In this document: in pieces, positions 11,201 through 28,961 of the stretch
How the letters are laid out: every line of letters starts with the position of its first letter
Numbering within the stretch: the first letter of the stretch is position 1
Assembly (NCBI RefSeq): GCF_964340395.1
Contig: NC_135563.1
Location: 632,001 to 696,000 of the forward strand
Direction: 5' to 3'
Length of the DNA stretch: 64,000 nucleotides
DNA from: Glandiceps talaboti
Lineage: Eukaryota; Hemichordata; Enteropneusta; Spengelidae
Position numbers and translations under genes: made by a program
The notes under the pieces: model-generated
Told to the model about the DNA's origin: nothing
What the model saw: the letters and a program-made list of their open reading frames with translations, nothing else
Databases searched by the model: none

Positions 11201-14200
11201 CATACAGTGACACTCAACAATAACCACTACATACTGGAGGATTGACATAGTGACACTCAACAATAACTACTACATACTGGAGGATTGACATAGTGACACT
11301 CAACAATAACTACTACATACTAGAGGATTGACATAGTGACACTCAACAATAACCACTACATACTGGAGGATTGACATACAGTGACACTCAACAATAACTA
11401 CTACATACTGGAGGATTGACATACAGTGACACTCAAGAAATAACCACTACATACTAGAGGATTGACATACAGTGACACAACAATAACCACTACATACTGG
11501 AGGATTGACATACAGTGACACTCAACAATAACCACGACATACTAGAGGATTGACATACAGTGACACTCAACAATAACACCTACATACTGGAGGATTTACA
11601 TACAGTGACACTCAACAATAACCACTACATACTAGAGGATTGACATACAGTGACACTCAACAATAACTACTACATACTGGAGGATTGACATACAGTGACA
11701 CTCAACAATAACTACTACATACTAGAGGATTGACATACAGTGACACTCAACAATAACTACTACATACTGGAGGATTGACATACAGTGACACTCAACAATA
11801 ACTACTACATACTAGAGGGTGACATAGTGACACTCAACAATAACTACTACATACTGGAGGATTGACATACAGTGACACTCAACAATAACTACTACATACT
11901 AGAGGATTGACATACAGTGACACTCAACAATAACCACTACATACTGGAGGATTGACATAGTGACACTCAACAATAACCACTACATACTGGAGGATTGACA
12001 TACAGTGACACTCAACAATAACCACTACATACTGGAGGATTGACATAGTGACACTCAACAATAACCACTACATACTGGAGGATTGACATACAGTGACACT
12101 CAACAATAACCACTACATACTAGAGGATTGACATACAGTGACACTCAACAATAACTACTACATACTGGAGGATTGACATACAGTGACACTCAACAATAAC
12201 CACTACATACTGGAGGATTGACATAGTGACACTCAACAATAACTACTACATACTGGAGGGTGACATAGTGACACTCAACAATAACCACTACATACTAGAG
12301 GGTTGACATAGTGACACAACAATAACCACTACATACTGGAGGATTGACATACAGTGACACTCAACAATAACCACTACATACTGGAGGATTGACATACAGT
12401 GACACTCAACAATAACCACTGCATACTGGAGGATTGACATACAGTGACACTCAACAATAACCACTACATACTGGAGGATTGACATACAGTGACACTCAAC
12501 AATAACCACTACATACTAGAGGATTGACATAGTGACACTCAACAATAACCACTACATACTGGAGGATTGACATACAGTGACACTCAACAATAACCACTAC
12601 ATACTGGAGGATTGACATAGTGACACTCAACAATAACTACTACATACTAGAGGATTGACATACAGTGACACTCAACAATAACCACTACATACTGGAGGAT
12701 TGACATACAGTGACACTCAACAATAACCACTACATACTGGAGGATTGACATACAGTGACACTCAACAATAACCACTACATACTAGAGGATTGACATACAG
12801 TGACACTCAACAATAACCACTACATACTGGAGGATTGACATAGTGACACTCAACAATAACTACTACATACTGGAGGATTGACATAGTGACACTCAACAAT
12901 AACTACTACATACTAGAGGATTGACATAGTGACACTCAACAATAACCACTACATACTGGAGGATTGACATACAGTGACACTCAACAATAACTACTACATA
13001 CTGGAGGATTGACATACAGTGACACTCAAGAAATAACCACTACATACTAGAGGATTGACATACAGTGACACAACAATAACCACTACATACTGGAGGATTG
13101 ACATACAGTGACACTCAACAATAACCACGACATACTAGAGGATTGACATACAGTGACACTCAACAATAACACCTACATACTGGAGGATTTACATACAGTG
13201 ACACTCAACAATAACCACTACATACTAGAGGATTGACATACAGTGACACTCAACAATAACTACTACATACTGGAGGATTGACATACAGTGACACTCAACA
13301 ATAACTACTACATACTAGAGGATTGACATACAGTGACACTCAACAATAACTACTACATACTGGAGGATTGACATACAGTGACACTCAACAATAACTACTA
13401 CATACTAGAGGGTGACATAGTGACACTCAACAATAACTACTACATACTGGAGGATTGACATACAGTGACACTCAACAATAACTACTACATACTAGAGGAT
13501 TGACATACAGTGACACTCAACAATAACCACTACATACTGGAGGATTGACATACAGTGACACTCAACAATAACCACTACATACTAGAGGATTGACATACAG
13601 TGACACTCAACAATAACCACTACATACTGGAGGATTGACATAGTGACACTCAACAATAACCACTGCATACTGGAGGGTGACATAGTGACACTCAACAATA
13701 ACTACTACATACTGGAGGATTGACATAGTGACACTCAACAATAACCACTACATACTGGAGGAATGACATAGTGACACTCAACTATAACCACTACATACTG
13801 GAGGGTGACATAGTGACACTCAACAATAACCACTACATACTAGAGGGTGACATACAGTGACACTCAACAATAACTACTACATACTGGAGGATTGACATAG
13901 TGACACTCAACTATAACCACTACATACTGGAGGGTGACATAGTGACACTCAACAATAACCACTACATACTAGAGGGTGACATACAGTGACACTCAACAAT
14001 AACTACTACATACTGGAGGATTGACATACAGTGACACTCAACAATAACCACTACATACTAGAGGATTGACATACAGTGACACTCAACAATAACCACTACA
14101 TACTGGAGGATTAACATACAGTGACACTCAACAATAACCACTACATACTAGAGGATTGACATACAGTGACACTCAACAATAACTACTACATACTGGAGGA

Positions 14201-17200
14201 TTGACATACAGTGACACTCAACAAATAACCACTACATACTAGAGGATTGACATACAGTGACACAACAATAACCACTACATACTGGAGGATTGACATACAG
14301 TGACACTCAACAATAACTACTACATACTGGAGGATTGACATAGTGACACTCAATAATAACCACTACATACTGGAGGATTGACATAGTGACACTCAACAAT
14401 AACCACTACATACTGGAGGATTGACATAGTGACACTCAACAATAACCACTACATACTGGAGGATTGACATAGTGACACTCAACAATAACCACTACATACT
14501 GGAGGATTGACATACATGTACAGTGACACTCAACAATAACCACTGCATACTGGAGGATTGACATAGTGACACTCAACAATAACCACTACATACTGGAGGG
14601 TGACATACAGTGACACTCAACAATAACCACTACATACTAGAGGGTTGACATAGTGACACTCAACTATAACCACTACATACTGGAGGATTGACATACAGTG
14701 ACACTCAACAATAACCACTACATACTGGAGGATTGACATAGTGACACTCAACAATAACTACTACATACTAGAGGGTGACATAGTGACACTCAACAATAAC
14801 CACTACATACTAGAGGGTTGACATAGTGACACTCAACAATAACCACTACATACTGGAGGGTGACATAGTGACACTCAACAATAACCACTACAAACTGGAG
14901 GGTGACATACAGTGACACTCAACAATAACCACTACATACTGGAGGGTGACATAGTGACACTCAACAATAACCACTACATACTGGAGGGTGACATAGTGAC
15001 ACTCAACAATAACCACTACATACTAGAGGGTGACATAGTGACACTCAACAATAACCACTACATACTGGAGGATTGACATACAGTGACACTCAACAATAAC
15101 TACTACATACTAGAGGATTGACATACAGTGACACTCAACAATAACCACTACATACTGGAGGATTGACATAGTGACACTCAACAATAACTACTACATACTA
15201 GAGGATTGACATACAGTGACACTCAACAATAACTACTACATACTGGAGGATTGACATACAGTGACACTCAACAATAACTACTACATACTAGAGGGTGACA
15301 TAGTGACACTCAACAATAACTACTACATACTGGAGGATTGACATACAGTGACACTCAACAATAACTACTACATACTAGAGGATTGACATACAGTGACACT
15401 CAACAATAACCACTACATACTGGAGGATTGACATACAGTGACACTCAACAATAACCACTACATACTAGAGGATTGACATACAGTGACACTCAACAATAAC
15501 CACTACATACTGGAGGATTGACATAGTGACACTCAACAATAACCACTGCATACTGGAGGGTGACATAGTGACACTCAACAATAACTACTACATACTGGAG
15601 GATTGACATAGTGACACTCAACAATAACCACTACATACTGGAGGAATGACATAGTGACACTCAACTATAACCACTACATACTGGAGGGTGACATAGTGAC
15701 ACTCAACAATAACCACTACATACTAGAGGGTGACATACAGTGACACTCAACAATAACTACTACATACTGGAGGATTGACATAGTGACACTCAACTATAAC
15801 CACTACATACTGGAGGGTGACATAGTGACACTCAACAATAACCACTACATACTAGAGGGTGACATACAGTGACACTCAACAATAACTACTACATACTGGA
15901 GGATTGACATACAGTGACACTCAACAATAACCACTACATACTAGAGGATTGACATACAGTGACACTCAACAATAACCACTACATACTGGAGGATTAACAT
16001 ACAGTGACACTCAACAATAACCACTACATACTAGAGGATTGACATACAGTGACACTCAACAATAACTACTACATACTGGAGGATTGACATACAGTGACAC
16101 TCAACAAATAACCACTACATACTAGAGGATTGACATACAGTAACACAACAATAACCACTACATACTGGAGGATTGACATACAGTGACACTCAACAATAAC
16201 TACTACATACTGGAGGATTGACATAGTGACACTCAATAATAACCACTACATACTGGAGGATTGACATAGTGACACTCAACAATAACCACTACATACTGGA
16301 GGATTGACATAGTGACACTCAACAATAACCACTACATACTGGAGGATTGACATAGTGACACTCAACAATAACCACTACATACTGGAGGATTGACATACAT
16401 GTACAGTGACACTCAACAATAACCACTGCATACTGGAGGATTGACATAGTGACACTCAACAATAACCACTACATACTGGAGGGTGACATACAGTGACACT
16501 CAACAATAACCACTACATACTAGAGGGTTGACATAGTGACACTCAACTATAACCACTACATACTGGAGGATTGACATACAGTGACACTCAACAATAACCA
16601 CTACATACTGGAGGATTGACATAGTGACACTCAACAATAACTACTACATACTAGAGGGTGACATAGTGACACTCAACAATAACCACTACATACTAGAGGG
16701 TTGACATAGTGACACTCAACAATAACCACTACATACTGGAGGGTGACATAGTGACACTCAACAATAACCACTACAAACTGGAGGGTGACATACAGTGACA
16801 CTCAACAATAACCACTACATACTGGAGGGTGAGATAGTGGCACTCAACAATAACCACTACATACTGGAGGGTGACATAGTGACACTCAACAATAACCACT
16901 ACATACTGGAGGGTGACATAGTGACACTCAACAATAACCACTACATACTAGAGGGTGACATAGTGACACTCAACAATAACCACTACATACTGGAGGATTG
17001 ACATACAGTGACACTCAACAATAACCACTGCATACTAGAGGATTGATATACAGTGACACTCAACAATAACCACTGCATACTGGAGGATTGACATACAGTG
17101 ACACTCAACAATAACCACTGCATACTAGAGGATTGACATACAGTGACACTCAACAATAACTACTACATACTGGAGGATTGACATAGTGACACTCAACAAT

Positions 17201-20200
17201 AACCACTACATACTGGAGGATTGACATACAGTGACACTCAACAATAACCACTGCATACTGGAGGATTGACATAGTGACACTCAACAATAACCACTACATA
17301 CTAGAGGGTTGACATACAGTGACACTCAACAATAACTACTACATACTGGAGGATTGACATAGTGACACTCAACAATAACCACTACATACTGGAGGATTGA
17401 CATACAGTGACACTCAACAATAACTACTACATACTGGAGGATTGACATAGTGACACTCAACAATAACCACTACATACTGGAGGATTGACATAGTGACACT
17501 CAACAATAACTACTACATACTGGAGGGTGACATAGTGACACTCAACAATAACCACTACATACTAGAGGATTGACATACAGTGACACTCAACAATAACCAC
17601 TACATACTGGAGGATTGACATACAGTGACACTCAACAATAACCACTACATACTGGAGGATTGACATAGTGACACTCAACAATAACTACTACATACTGGAG
17701 GATTGACATAGTGACACTCAACAATAACTACTACATACTAGAGGATTGACATAGTGACACTCAACAATAACCACTACATACTGGAGGATTGACATAGTGA
17801 CACTCAACAATAACCACTACATACTGGAGGATTGACATAGTGACACTCAACAATAACCACTACATACTGGAGGATTGACATAGTGACACTCAACAATAAC
17901 CACTACATACTGGAGGATTGACATACAGTGACACTCAACAATAACCACTACATACTGGAGGATTGACATACAGTGACACTCAACAATAACCACTACATAC
18001 TGGAGGATTGACATACAGTGACACTCAACAATAACTACTACATACTGGAGGATTGACATAGTGACACTCAACAATAACCACTACATACTGGAGGATTGAC
18101 ATAGTGACACTCAACAATAACTACTACATACTGGAGGATTGACATAGTGACACTCAACAATAACCACTACATACTGGAGGATTGACATACAGTGACACTC
18201 AACAATAACCACTACATACTGGAGGATTGACATACAGTGACACTCAACAATAACCACTACATACTGGAGGATTGACATAGTGACACTCAACAATAACCAC
18301 TGCATACTGGAGGATTGACATACAGTGACACTCAACAATAACCACTACATACTGGAGGATTGACATAGTGACACTCAACAATAACCACTACATACTGGAG
18401 GATTGACATACAGTGACACTCAACAATAACCACTACATACTGGAGGATTGACATACAGTGACACTCAACAATAACTACTACATACTAGAGGATTGACATA
18501 GTGACACTCAACAATAACCACTACATACTAGAGGGTTGACATACAGTGACACTCAACAATAACCACTACATACTGGAGGGTGACATACAGTGACACTCAA
18601 CAATAACCACTGCATACTGGAGGATTGACATTCAGTGACACTCAACAATAACCATTACATACTGGAGGGTGACATACAGTGACACTCAACAATAACCACT
18701 ACATACTGGAGGATTGACATAGTGACACTCAACAATAACCACTACATACTGGAGGGTGACATAGTGACACTCAACAATAACCACTACATACTGGAGGGTG
18801 ACATAGTGACACTCAACAATAACCACTACATACTGGAGGATTGACATAGTGACACTCAACAATAACCAGTACATACTGGAGGATTGACATACAGTGACAC
18901 TCAACAATAACCACTGCATACTAGAGGATTGACATACAGTGACACTCAACAATAACTACTACATACTGGAGGATTGACATAGTGACACTCAACAATAACC
19001 ACTACATACTGGAGGATTGACATACAGTGACACTCAACAATAACCACTGCATACTGGAGGATTGACATAGTGACACTCAACAATAACCACTACATACTAG
19101 AGGGTTGACATACAGTGACACTCAACAATAACTACTACATACTGGAGGATTGACATAGTGACACTCAACAATAACCACTACATACTGGAGGATTGACATA
19201 CAGTGACACTCAACAATAACTAAGTGACACTCAACAATAACTACTACATACTGGAGGATTGACATAGTGACACTCAACAATAACTACTACATACTGGAGG
19301 GTGACATAGTGACACTCAACAATAACCACTACATACTAGAGGATTGACATACAGTGACACTCAACAATAACCACTACATACTGGAGGATTGACATACAGT
19401 GACACTCAACAATAACTACTACATACTGGAGGATTGACATAGTGACACTCAACAATAACTACTACATACTAGAGGATTGACATAGTGACACTCAACAATA
19501 ACCACTACATACTGGAGGATTGACATAGTGACACTCAACAATAACCACTACATACTGGAGGATTGACATAGTGACACTCAACAATAACCACTACATACTG
19601 GAGGATTGACATAGTGACACTCAACAATAACCACTACATACTGGAGGATTGACATACAGTGACACTCAACAATAACCACTACATACTGGAGGATTGACAT
19701 ACAGTGACACTCAACAATAACCACTACATACTGGAGGATTGACATACAGTGACACTCAACAATAACTACTACATACTGGAGGATTGACATAGTGACACTC
19801 AACAATAACCACTACATACTGGAGGATTGACATAGTGACACTCAACAATAACTACTACATACTGGAGGATTGACATAGTGACACTCAACAATAACCACTA
19901 CATACTGGAGGATTGACATACAGTGACACTCAACAATAACCACTACATACTGGAGGATTGACATACAGTGACACTCAACAATAACCACTACATACTGGAG
20001 GATTGACATAGTGACACTCAACAATAACCACTACATACTGGAGGATTGACATAGTGACACTCAACAATAACCACTACATACTGGAGGATTGACATACAGT
20101 GACACTCAACAATAACCACTACATACTGGAGGATTGACATACAGTGACACTCAACAATAACTACTACATACTGGAAGATTGACATAGTGACACTCAACAA

Positions 20201-23200
20201 TAACCACTACATACTGGAGGATTGACATACAGTGACACTCAACAATAACCACTGCATACTGGAGGATTGACATAGTGACACTCAACAATAACCACTACAT
20301 ACTGGAGGGTTGACATACAGTGACACTCAACAATAACTACTACATACTGGAGGATTGACATAGTGACACTCAACAATAACCACTACATACTGGAGGATTG
20401 ACATACAGTGACACTCAACAATAACTACTACATACTGGAGGATTGACATAGTGACACTCAACAATAACCACTACATACTGGAGGATTGACATAGTGACAC
20501 TCAACAATAACTACTACATACTGGAGGGTGACATAGTGACACTCAACAATAACCACTACATACTAGAGGATTGACATACAGTGACACTCAACAATAACCA
20601 CTACATACTGGAGGATTGACATACAGTGACACTCAACAATAACCACTACATACTGGAGGATTGACATAGTGACACTCAACAATAACTACTACATACTGGA
20701 GGATTGACATAATGACACTCAACAATAACTACTACATACTAGAGGATTGACATAGTGACACTCAACAATAACCACTACATACTGGAGGATTGACATAGTG
20801 ACACTCAACAATAACCACTACATACTGGAGGATTGACATAGTGACACTCAACAATAACCACTACATACTGGAGGATTGACATAGTGACACTCAACAATAA
20901 CCACTACATACTGGAGGATTGACATACAGTGACACTCAACAATAACCACTACATACTGGAGGATTGACATACAGTGACACTCAACAATAACCACTACATA
21001 CTGGAGGATTGACATACAGTGACACTCAACAATAACTACTACATACTGGAGGATTGACATAGTGACACTCAACAATAACCACTACATACTGGAGGATTGA
21101 CATAGTGACACTCAACAATAACTACTACATACTGGAGGATTGACATAGTGACACTCAACAATAACCACTACATACTGGAGGATTGACATACAGTGACACT
21201 CAACAATAACCACTACATACTGGAGGATTGACATACAGTGACACTCAACAATAACCACTACATACTGGAGGATTGACATAGTGACACTCAACAATAACCA
21301 CTACATACTGGAGGATTGACATAGTGACACTCAACAATAACCACTACATACTGGAGGATTGACATACAGTGACACTCAACAATAACCACTACATACTGGA
21401 GGATTGACATACAGTGACACTCAACAATAACTACTACATACTGGAGGATTGACATACAGTGACACTCAACAATAACCACTACATACTGGAGGATTGACAT
21501 ACAGCGACACTCAACAATAACCACTACATACTGGAGGATTGACATAGTGACACTCAACAATAACTACTACATACTAGAGGATTGACATACAGTGACACTC
21601 AACAATAACTACTACATACTGGAGGGTGACATAGTGACACTCAACAATAACCACTACATACTGGAGGATTGACATACAGTGACACTCAACAATAACCACT
21701 ACATACTAGAGGATTGACATAGTGACACTCAACAATAACCACTACATACTAGGGGGTTGACATACAGTGACACTCAACAATAACCACTACATACTGGAGG
21801 GTGACATACAGTGACACTCAACAATAACCACTGCATACTGGAGGATTGACATACAGTGACACTCAACAATAACCATTACATACTGGAGGGTGACATACAG
21901 TGACACTCAACAATAACCACTACATACTGGAGGATTGACATAGTGACACTCAACAATAACCACTACATACTGGAGGGTGACATAGTGACACTCAACAATA
22001 ACCACTACATACTGGAGGGTGACATAGTGACACTCAACAATAACCACTACATACTGGAGGATTGACATAGTGACACTCAACAATAACCACTACATACTGG
22101 AGGATTGACATACAGTGACACTCAACAATAACCACTACATACTGGAGGGTGACATACAGTGACACTCAACAATAACCACTACATACTGGAGGATTGACAT
22201 AGTGACACTCAACAATAACCACTACATACTGGAGGATTGACATACAGTGACACTCAACAATAACCACTACATACTGGAGGATTGACATACAGTGACACTC
22301 AACAATAACCACTACATACTGGAGGATTGACATAGTGACACTCAACAATAACTACTACATACTAGAGGATTGACATAGTGACACTGAACAATAACCACTA
22401 CATACTAGAGGATTGACATACAGTGACACTCAACAATAACCACTACATACTGGAGGATTGACATACAGTGACACTCAACAATAACCACTACATACTGGAG
22501 GATTGACATAGTGACACTCAACAATAACCACTACATACTAGAGGATTGACATACAGTGACACTCAACAATAACTACTACATACTGGAGGATTGACATACA
22601 GTGACACTCAACAATAACCACTGCATACTGGAGGATTGACATAGTGACACTCAACAATAACCACTACATACTGGAGGGTGACATACAGTGACACTCAACA
22701 ATAACCACTACATACTAGAGGGTTGACATAGTGACACTCAACTATAACCACTACATACTGGAGGATTGACATACAGTGACACTCAACAATAACCACTACA
22801 TACTGGAGGGTGACATAGTGACACTCAACAATAACCACTACATACTGGAGGGTGACATAGTGACACTCAACAATAACCACTACATACTGGAGGATTGACA
22901 TAGTGACACTCAACAATAACCACTACATACTGGAGGATTGACATACAGTGACACTCAACAATAACCACTACATACTGGAGGATTGACATACAGTGACACT
23001 CAACAATAACCACTGCATACTGGAGGATTGACATAGTGACACTCAACAATAACCACTACATACTGGAGGGTGACATACAGTGACACTCAACAATAACCAC
23101 TACATACTAGAGGGTTGACATAGTGACACTCAACTATAACCACTACATACTGGAGGATTGACATACAGTGACACTCAACAATAACCACTACATACTGGAG

Positions 23201-26200
23201 GATTGACATACAGTGACACTCAACAATAACCACTACATACTGGAGGATTGACATAGTGACACTCAATAACTACTACATACTAGAGGGTGACATAGTGACA
23301 CTCAACAATAACCACTACATACTGGAGGATTGACATACAGTGACACTCAACAATAACCACTACATACTGGAGGATTGACATACAGTGACAATCAACAATA
23401 ACTACTACATACTGGAGGATTGACATAGTGACACTCAATAATAACCACTACATACTGGAGGGTGACATAGTGACACTCAACAATAACCACTACATACTGG
23501 AGGGTGACATACAGTGACACTCAACAATAACCACTACATACTGGAGGGTGACATAGTGACACTCAACAATAACCACTACATACTGGAGGGTGACATAGTG
23601 ACACTCAACAATAACCACTACATACTAGAGGGTTGACATACAGTGACACTCAACAATAACCACTACATACTGGAGGATTGACATAGTGACACTCAACAAT
23701 AACCACTACATACAGGAGGGTGACATAGTGACACTCAACAATAACCACTGCATACTGGAGGATTGACATACAGTGACACTCAACAATAACCACTACATAC
23801 TGGAGGATTGACATAGTGACACTCAACAATAACTACTACATACTGGAGGATTGACATACAGTGACACTCAACAATAACCACTACATACTAGAGGATTGAC
23901 ATACAGTGACACTCAACAATAACCACTACATACTGGAGTATTGACATACAGTGACACTCAACAATAACCACTACATACTAGAGGATTGACATACAGTGAC
24001 ACTCAACAATAACTACTATATACTGGAGGATTGACATACAGTGACACTCAACAAATAACCACTACATACTAGAGGATTGACATACAGTGACACAACAATA
24101 ACCACTACATACTGGAGGATTGACATACAGTGTCACTCAACAATAACCACTACATACTAGAGGATTGACATACAGTGACACTCAACAATAACAACTACAT
24201 ACTGGAGGATTTACATACAGTGACACTCAACAATAACCACTACATACTAGAGGATTGACATACAGTGACACTCAACAATAACTACTACATACTGGAGGAT
24301 TGACATAGTGACACTCAACAATAACTACTACATACTAGAGGATTGACATACAGTGACACTCAACAATAACTACTACATACTGGAGGATTGACATACAGTG
24401 ACACTCAACAATAACTACTACATACTGGAGGATTGACATAGTGACACTCAACAATAACCACTACATACTGGAGGATTGACATACAGTGACACTCAACAAT
24501 AACCACTACATACTGGAGGATTGACATACAGTGACACTCAACAATAACTACTACATACTGGAGGATTGACATAGTGACACTCAACAATAACCACTACATA
24601 CTGGAGGATTGACATAGTGACACTCAACAATAACTACTACATACTGGAGGGTGACATAGTGACACTCAACAATAACCACTACATACTAGAGGATTGACAT
24701 ACAGTGACACTCAACAATAACCACTACATACTGGAGGATTGACATACAGTGACACTCAACAATAACCACTACATACTGGAGGATTGACATAGTGACACTC
24801 AACAATAACTACTACATACTGGAGGATTGACATAGTGACACTCAACAATAACTACTACATACTGGAGGATTGACATAGTGACACTCAACAATAACCACTA
24901 CATACTGGAGGATTGACATACAGTGACACTCAACAATAACCACTACATACTGGAGGATTGACATAGTGACACTCAACAATAACCACTACATACTGGAAGA
25001 TTGACATAGTGACACTCAACAATAACCACTACATACTGGAGGATTGATATACAGTGACACTCAACAATAACCACTACATACTGGAGGATTGACATACAGT
25101 GACACTCAACAATAACCACTACATACTGGAGGATTGACATACAGTGACACTCAACAATAACCACTACATACTGGAGGATTGACATAGTGACACTCAACAA
25201 TAACCACTACATACTGGAGGATTGACATAGTGACACTCAACAATAACTACTACATACTGGAGGATTGACATAGTGACACTCAACAATAACCACTACATAC
25301 TGGAGGATTGACATACAGTGACACTCAACAATAACCACTACATACTGGAGGATTGACATACAGTGACACTCAACAATAACCACTACATACTTGAGGATTG
25401 ACATAGTGACACTCAACAATAACCACTACATACTGGAGGATTGACATAGTGACACTCAACAATAACCACTACATACTGGAGGATTGACATACAGTGACAC
25501 TCAACAATAACTACTACATACTGGAGGATTGACATACAGTGACACTCAACAATAACCACTACATACTGGAGGATTGACATACAGCGACACTCAACAATAA
25601 CCACTACATACTGGAGGATTGACATAGTGACACTCAACTATAACCACTACATACTGGAGGATTGACATAGTGACACTCAACAATAACCACTACATACTGG
25701 AGGATTGACATACAGTGACACTCAACAATAACTACTACATACTAGAGGATTGACATACAGTGACACTCAACAATAACTACTACATACTGGAGGGTGACAT
25801 AGTGACACTCAACAATAACCACTACATACTGGAGGATTGACATACAGTGACACTCAACAATAACCACTACATACTAGAGGATTGACATAGTGACACTCAA
25901 CAATAACCACTACATACTAGAGGGTTGACATACAGTGACACTCAACAATAACCACTACATACTGGAGGGTGACATACAGTGACACTCAACAATAACCACT
26001 GCATACTGGAGGATTGACATACAGTGACACTCAACAATAACCATTACATACTGGAGGGTGACATACAGTGACACTCAACAATAACCACTACATACTGGAG
26101 GATTGACATAGTGACACTCAACAATAACCACTACATACTGGAGGGTGACATAGTGACACTCAACAATAACCACTACATACTGGAGGGTGACATAGTGACA

Positions 26201-28794
26201 CTCAACAATAACCACTACATACTGGAGGATTGACATAGTGACACTCAACAATAACCACTACATACTGGAGGATTGACATACAGTGACACTCAACAATAAC
26301 CACTACATACTGGAGGGTGACATACAGTGACACTCAACAATAACCACTACATACTGGAGGGTGACATACAGTGACACTCAACAATAACCACTACATACTG
26401 GAGGATTGACATAGTGACACTCAACAATAACCACTACATACTGGATGATTGACATACAGTGACACTCAACAATAACCACTACATACTGGAGGATTGACAT
26501 ACAGTGACACTCAACAATAACCACTACATACTGGAGGATTGACATAGTGACACTCAACAATAACCACTACATACTAGAGGATTGACATACAGTGACACTC
26601 AACAATAACTACTACATACTGGAGGATTGACATAGTGACACTCAACAATAACCACTACATACTGGAGGGTGACATACAGTGACACTCAACAATAACCACT
26701 ACATACTAGAGGGTTGACATAGTGACACTCAACTATAACCACTACATACTGGAGGATTGACATACAGTGACACTTAACAATAACCACTACATACTGGAGG
26801 GTGACATAGTGACACTCAACAATAACCACTACATACTGGAGGGTGACATAGTGACACTCAACAATAACCACTACATACTGGAGGATTGACATAGTGACAC
26901 TCAACAATAACCACTACATACTAGAGGATTGACATAGTGACACTCAACAATAACTACTACATACTGGAGGATTGACATAGTGACACTCAACAATAACCAC
27001 TACATACTGGAGGGTGACATAGTGACACTCAACAATAACCACTACATACTGGAGGATTGACATACAGTGACACTCAACAATAACTACTACATACTGGAGG
27101 ATTGACATACAGTGACACTCAACAATAACCACTACATACTGGAGGATTGACATACAGTGACACTCAACAATAACCACTGCATACTGGAGGATTGACATAG
27201 TGACACTCAACAATAACCACTACATACTGGAGGGTGACATACAGTGACACTCAACAATAACCACTACATACTAGAGGGTTGACATAGTGACACTCAACTA
27301 TAACCACTACATACTGGAGGATTGACATACAGTGACACTCAACAATAACCACTACATACTAGAGGATTGACATACAGTGACACTCAACAATAACCACTAC
27401 ATACTGGAGGATTGACATACAGTGACACTCAACAATAACCACTACATACTGGAGGATTGACATAGTGACACTCAACAATAACCACTACATACTGGAGGGT
27501 GACATAGTGACACTCAACAATAACCACTACATACTGGTGGATGACATAGTGACACTCAACAATAACCACTACATACTAGAGGGTTGACATAGTGACACTC
27601 AACAATAACCACTACATACTGGAGGGTGACATAGTGACACTCAACAATAACCACTACATACTGGAGGGTGACATACAGTGACACTCAACAATAACCACTA
27701 CATACTGGAGGGTGACATAGTGACACTCAACAATAACTACTACATACTGGAGGATTGACATAGTGACACTCAACAATAACCACTACATACTGGAGGATTG
27801 ACATAGTGACACTCAACAATAACTACTACATACTAGAGGATTGACATAGTGACACTCAACAATAACCACTACATACTGGAGGATTGACATACAGTGACAC
27901 TCAACAATAACCACTACATACTGGAGGATTGACATAGTGACACTCAACAATAACTACTACATACTGGAGGGTGACATAGTGACACTCAACAATAACCACT
28001 ACATACTGGAGGGTGACATAGTGACACTCAACAATAACCACTACATACTAGAGGGTTGACATAGTGACACTCAACAATAACCACTACATACTGGAGGGTG
28101 ACATAGTGACACTCAACAATAACCACTACATACTGGAGGGTGACATACAGTGACACTCAACAATAACCACTACATACTGGAGGGTGACATAGTGACACTC
28201 AACAATAACCACTACATACTGGAGGGTGACATAGTGACACTCAACAATAACCACTACATACTAGAGGGTTGACATACAGTGACACTCAACAATAACCACT
28301 ACATACTGGAGGATTGACATAGTGACACTCAACAATAACCACTACATACAGGAGGGTGACATAGTGACACTCAACAATAACCACTGCATACTGGAGGATT
28401 GACATACAGTGACACTCAACAATAACCACTACATACTGGAGGATTGACATAGTGACACTCAACAATAACCACTACATACTGGAGGATTGACATACAGTGA
28501 CACTCAACAATAACCACTACATACTGGAGGATTGACATAGTGACACTCAACAATAACCACTACATACTGGAGGATTGACATAGTGACACTCAACAATAAC
28601 TACTACATACTGGAGGATTGACATACAGTGACACTCAACAATAACTACTACATACTGGAGGATTGACATACAGTGACACTCAACAATAACTACTACATAC
28701 TGGAGGGTGACATAGTGACACTCAACAATAACCACTACATACTGGAGGATTGACATACAGCGACACTCAACAATAACTACTACATACTGGAGGG
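8235..28794. repeat. 20.6-kb minisatellite, 42-45-bp unit
   Basis: Roughly 470 head-to-tail copies of a unit built from gaggattgacatacagtgac, actcaacaataaccac and tacatactg. Length classes are 45 bp (with catacagtg), 43 bp (catagtg) and 42 bp (gagggtgacat). Single-base variants include tagagg/tggagg, aactac/aaccac, ctgcat/ctacat and actataac. Higher-order duplications are visible through shared rare variants, with offsets of 1593 bp (10695 to 12288), 1883 bp (13408 to 15291), 1731 and 1270 bp (17847, 19578, 20848), 4125 bp (20848 to 24973) and 4636 bp (23711 to 28347). One truncated unit lies near 19221. Because 45 is a multiple of three, runs of 45-bp units leave open minus-strand frames repeating MSILQYVVVIVECHC; these are by-products. 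The array fills most of intron 1 of the RIM-BP-like gene. Confidence 0.98.
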
Positions 28795-28961
28795 AAAAAC
28801 TTCAAATACTTGTCAGGTTCTTTATACTTCATTATAGTGCATTGTATATGTCCTTGCCAGTTTAACAGGCCTGTATTTGGACAGATATCTGTTATCTATT
28901 CCTATTAAATCCATTAATTGAGCATGTCATCCTTTAATTATCAATTAAACTTAAACATTAT

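Noticed and set aside
8412-28756. Minus-strand frames of 60-90 codons repeating a 15-residue peptide
   Set aside because: They appear only where 45-bp units occur in a row and break at each 43-bp unit. There is no splice or start context, so they are by-products of the array.
8235-28794. CRISPR array
   Set aside because: Units abut directly, there are no unique spacers between conserved repeats, and the setting is an animal intron. It is a minisatellite.
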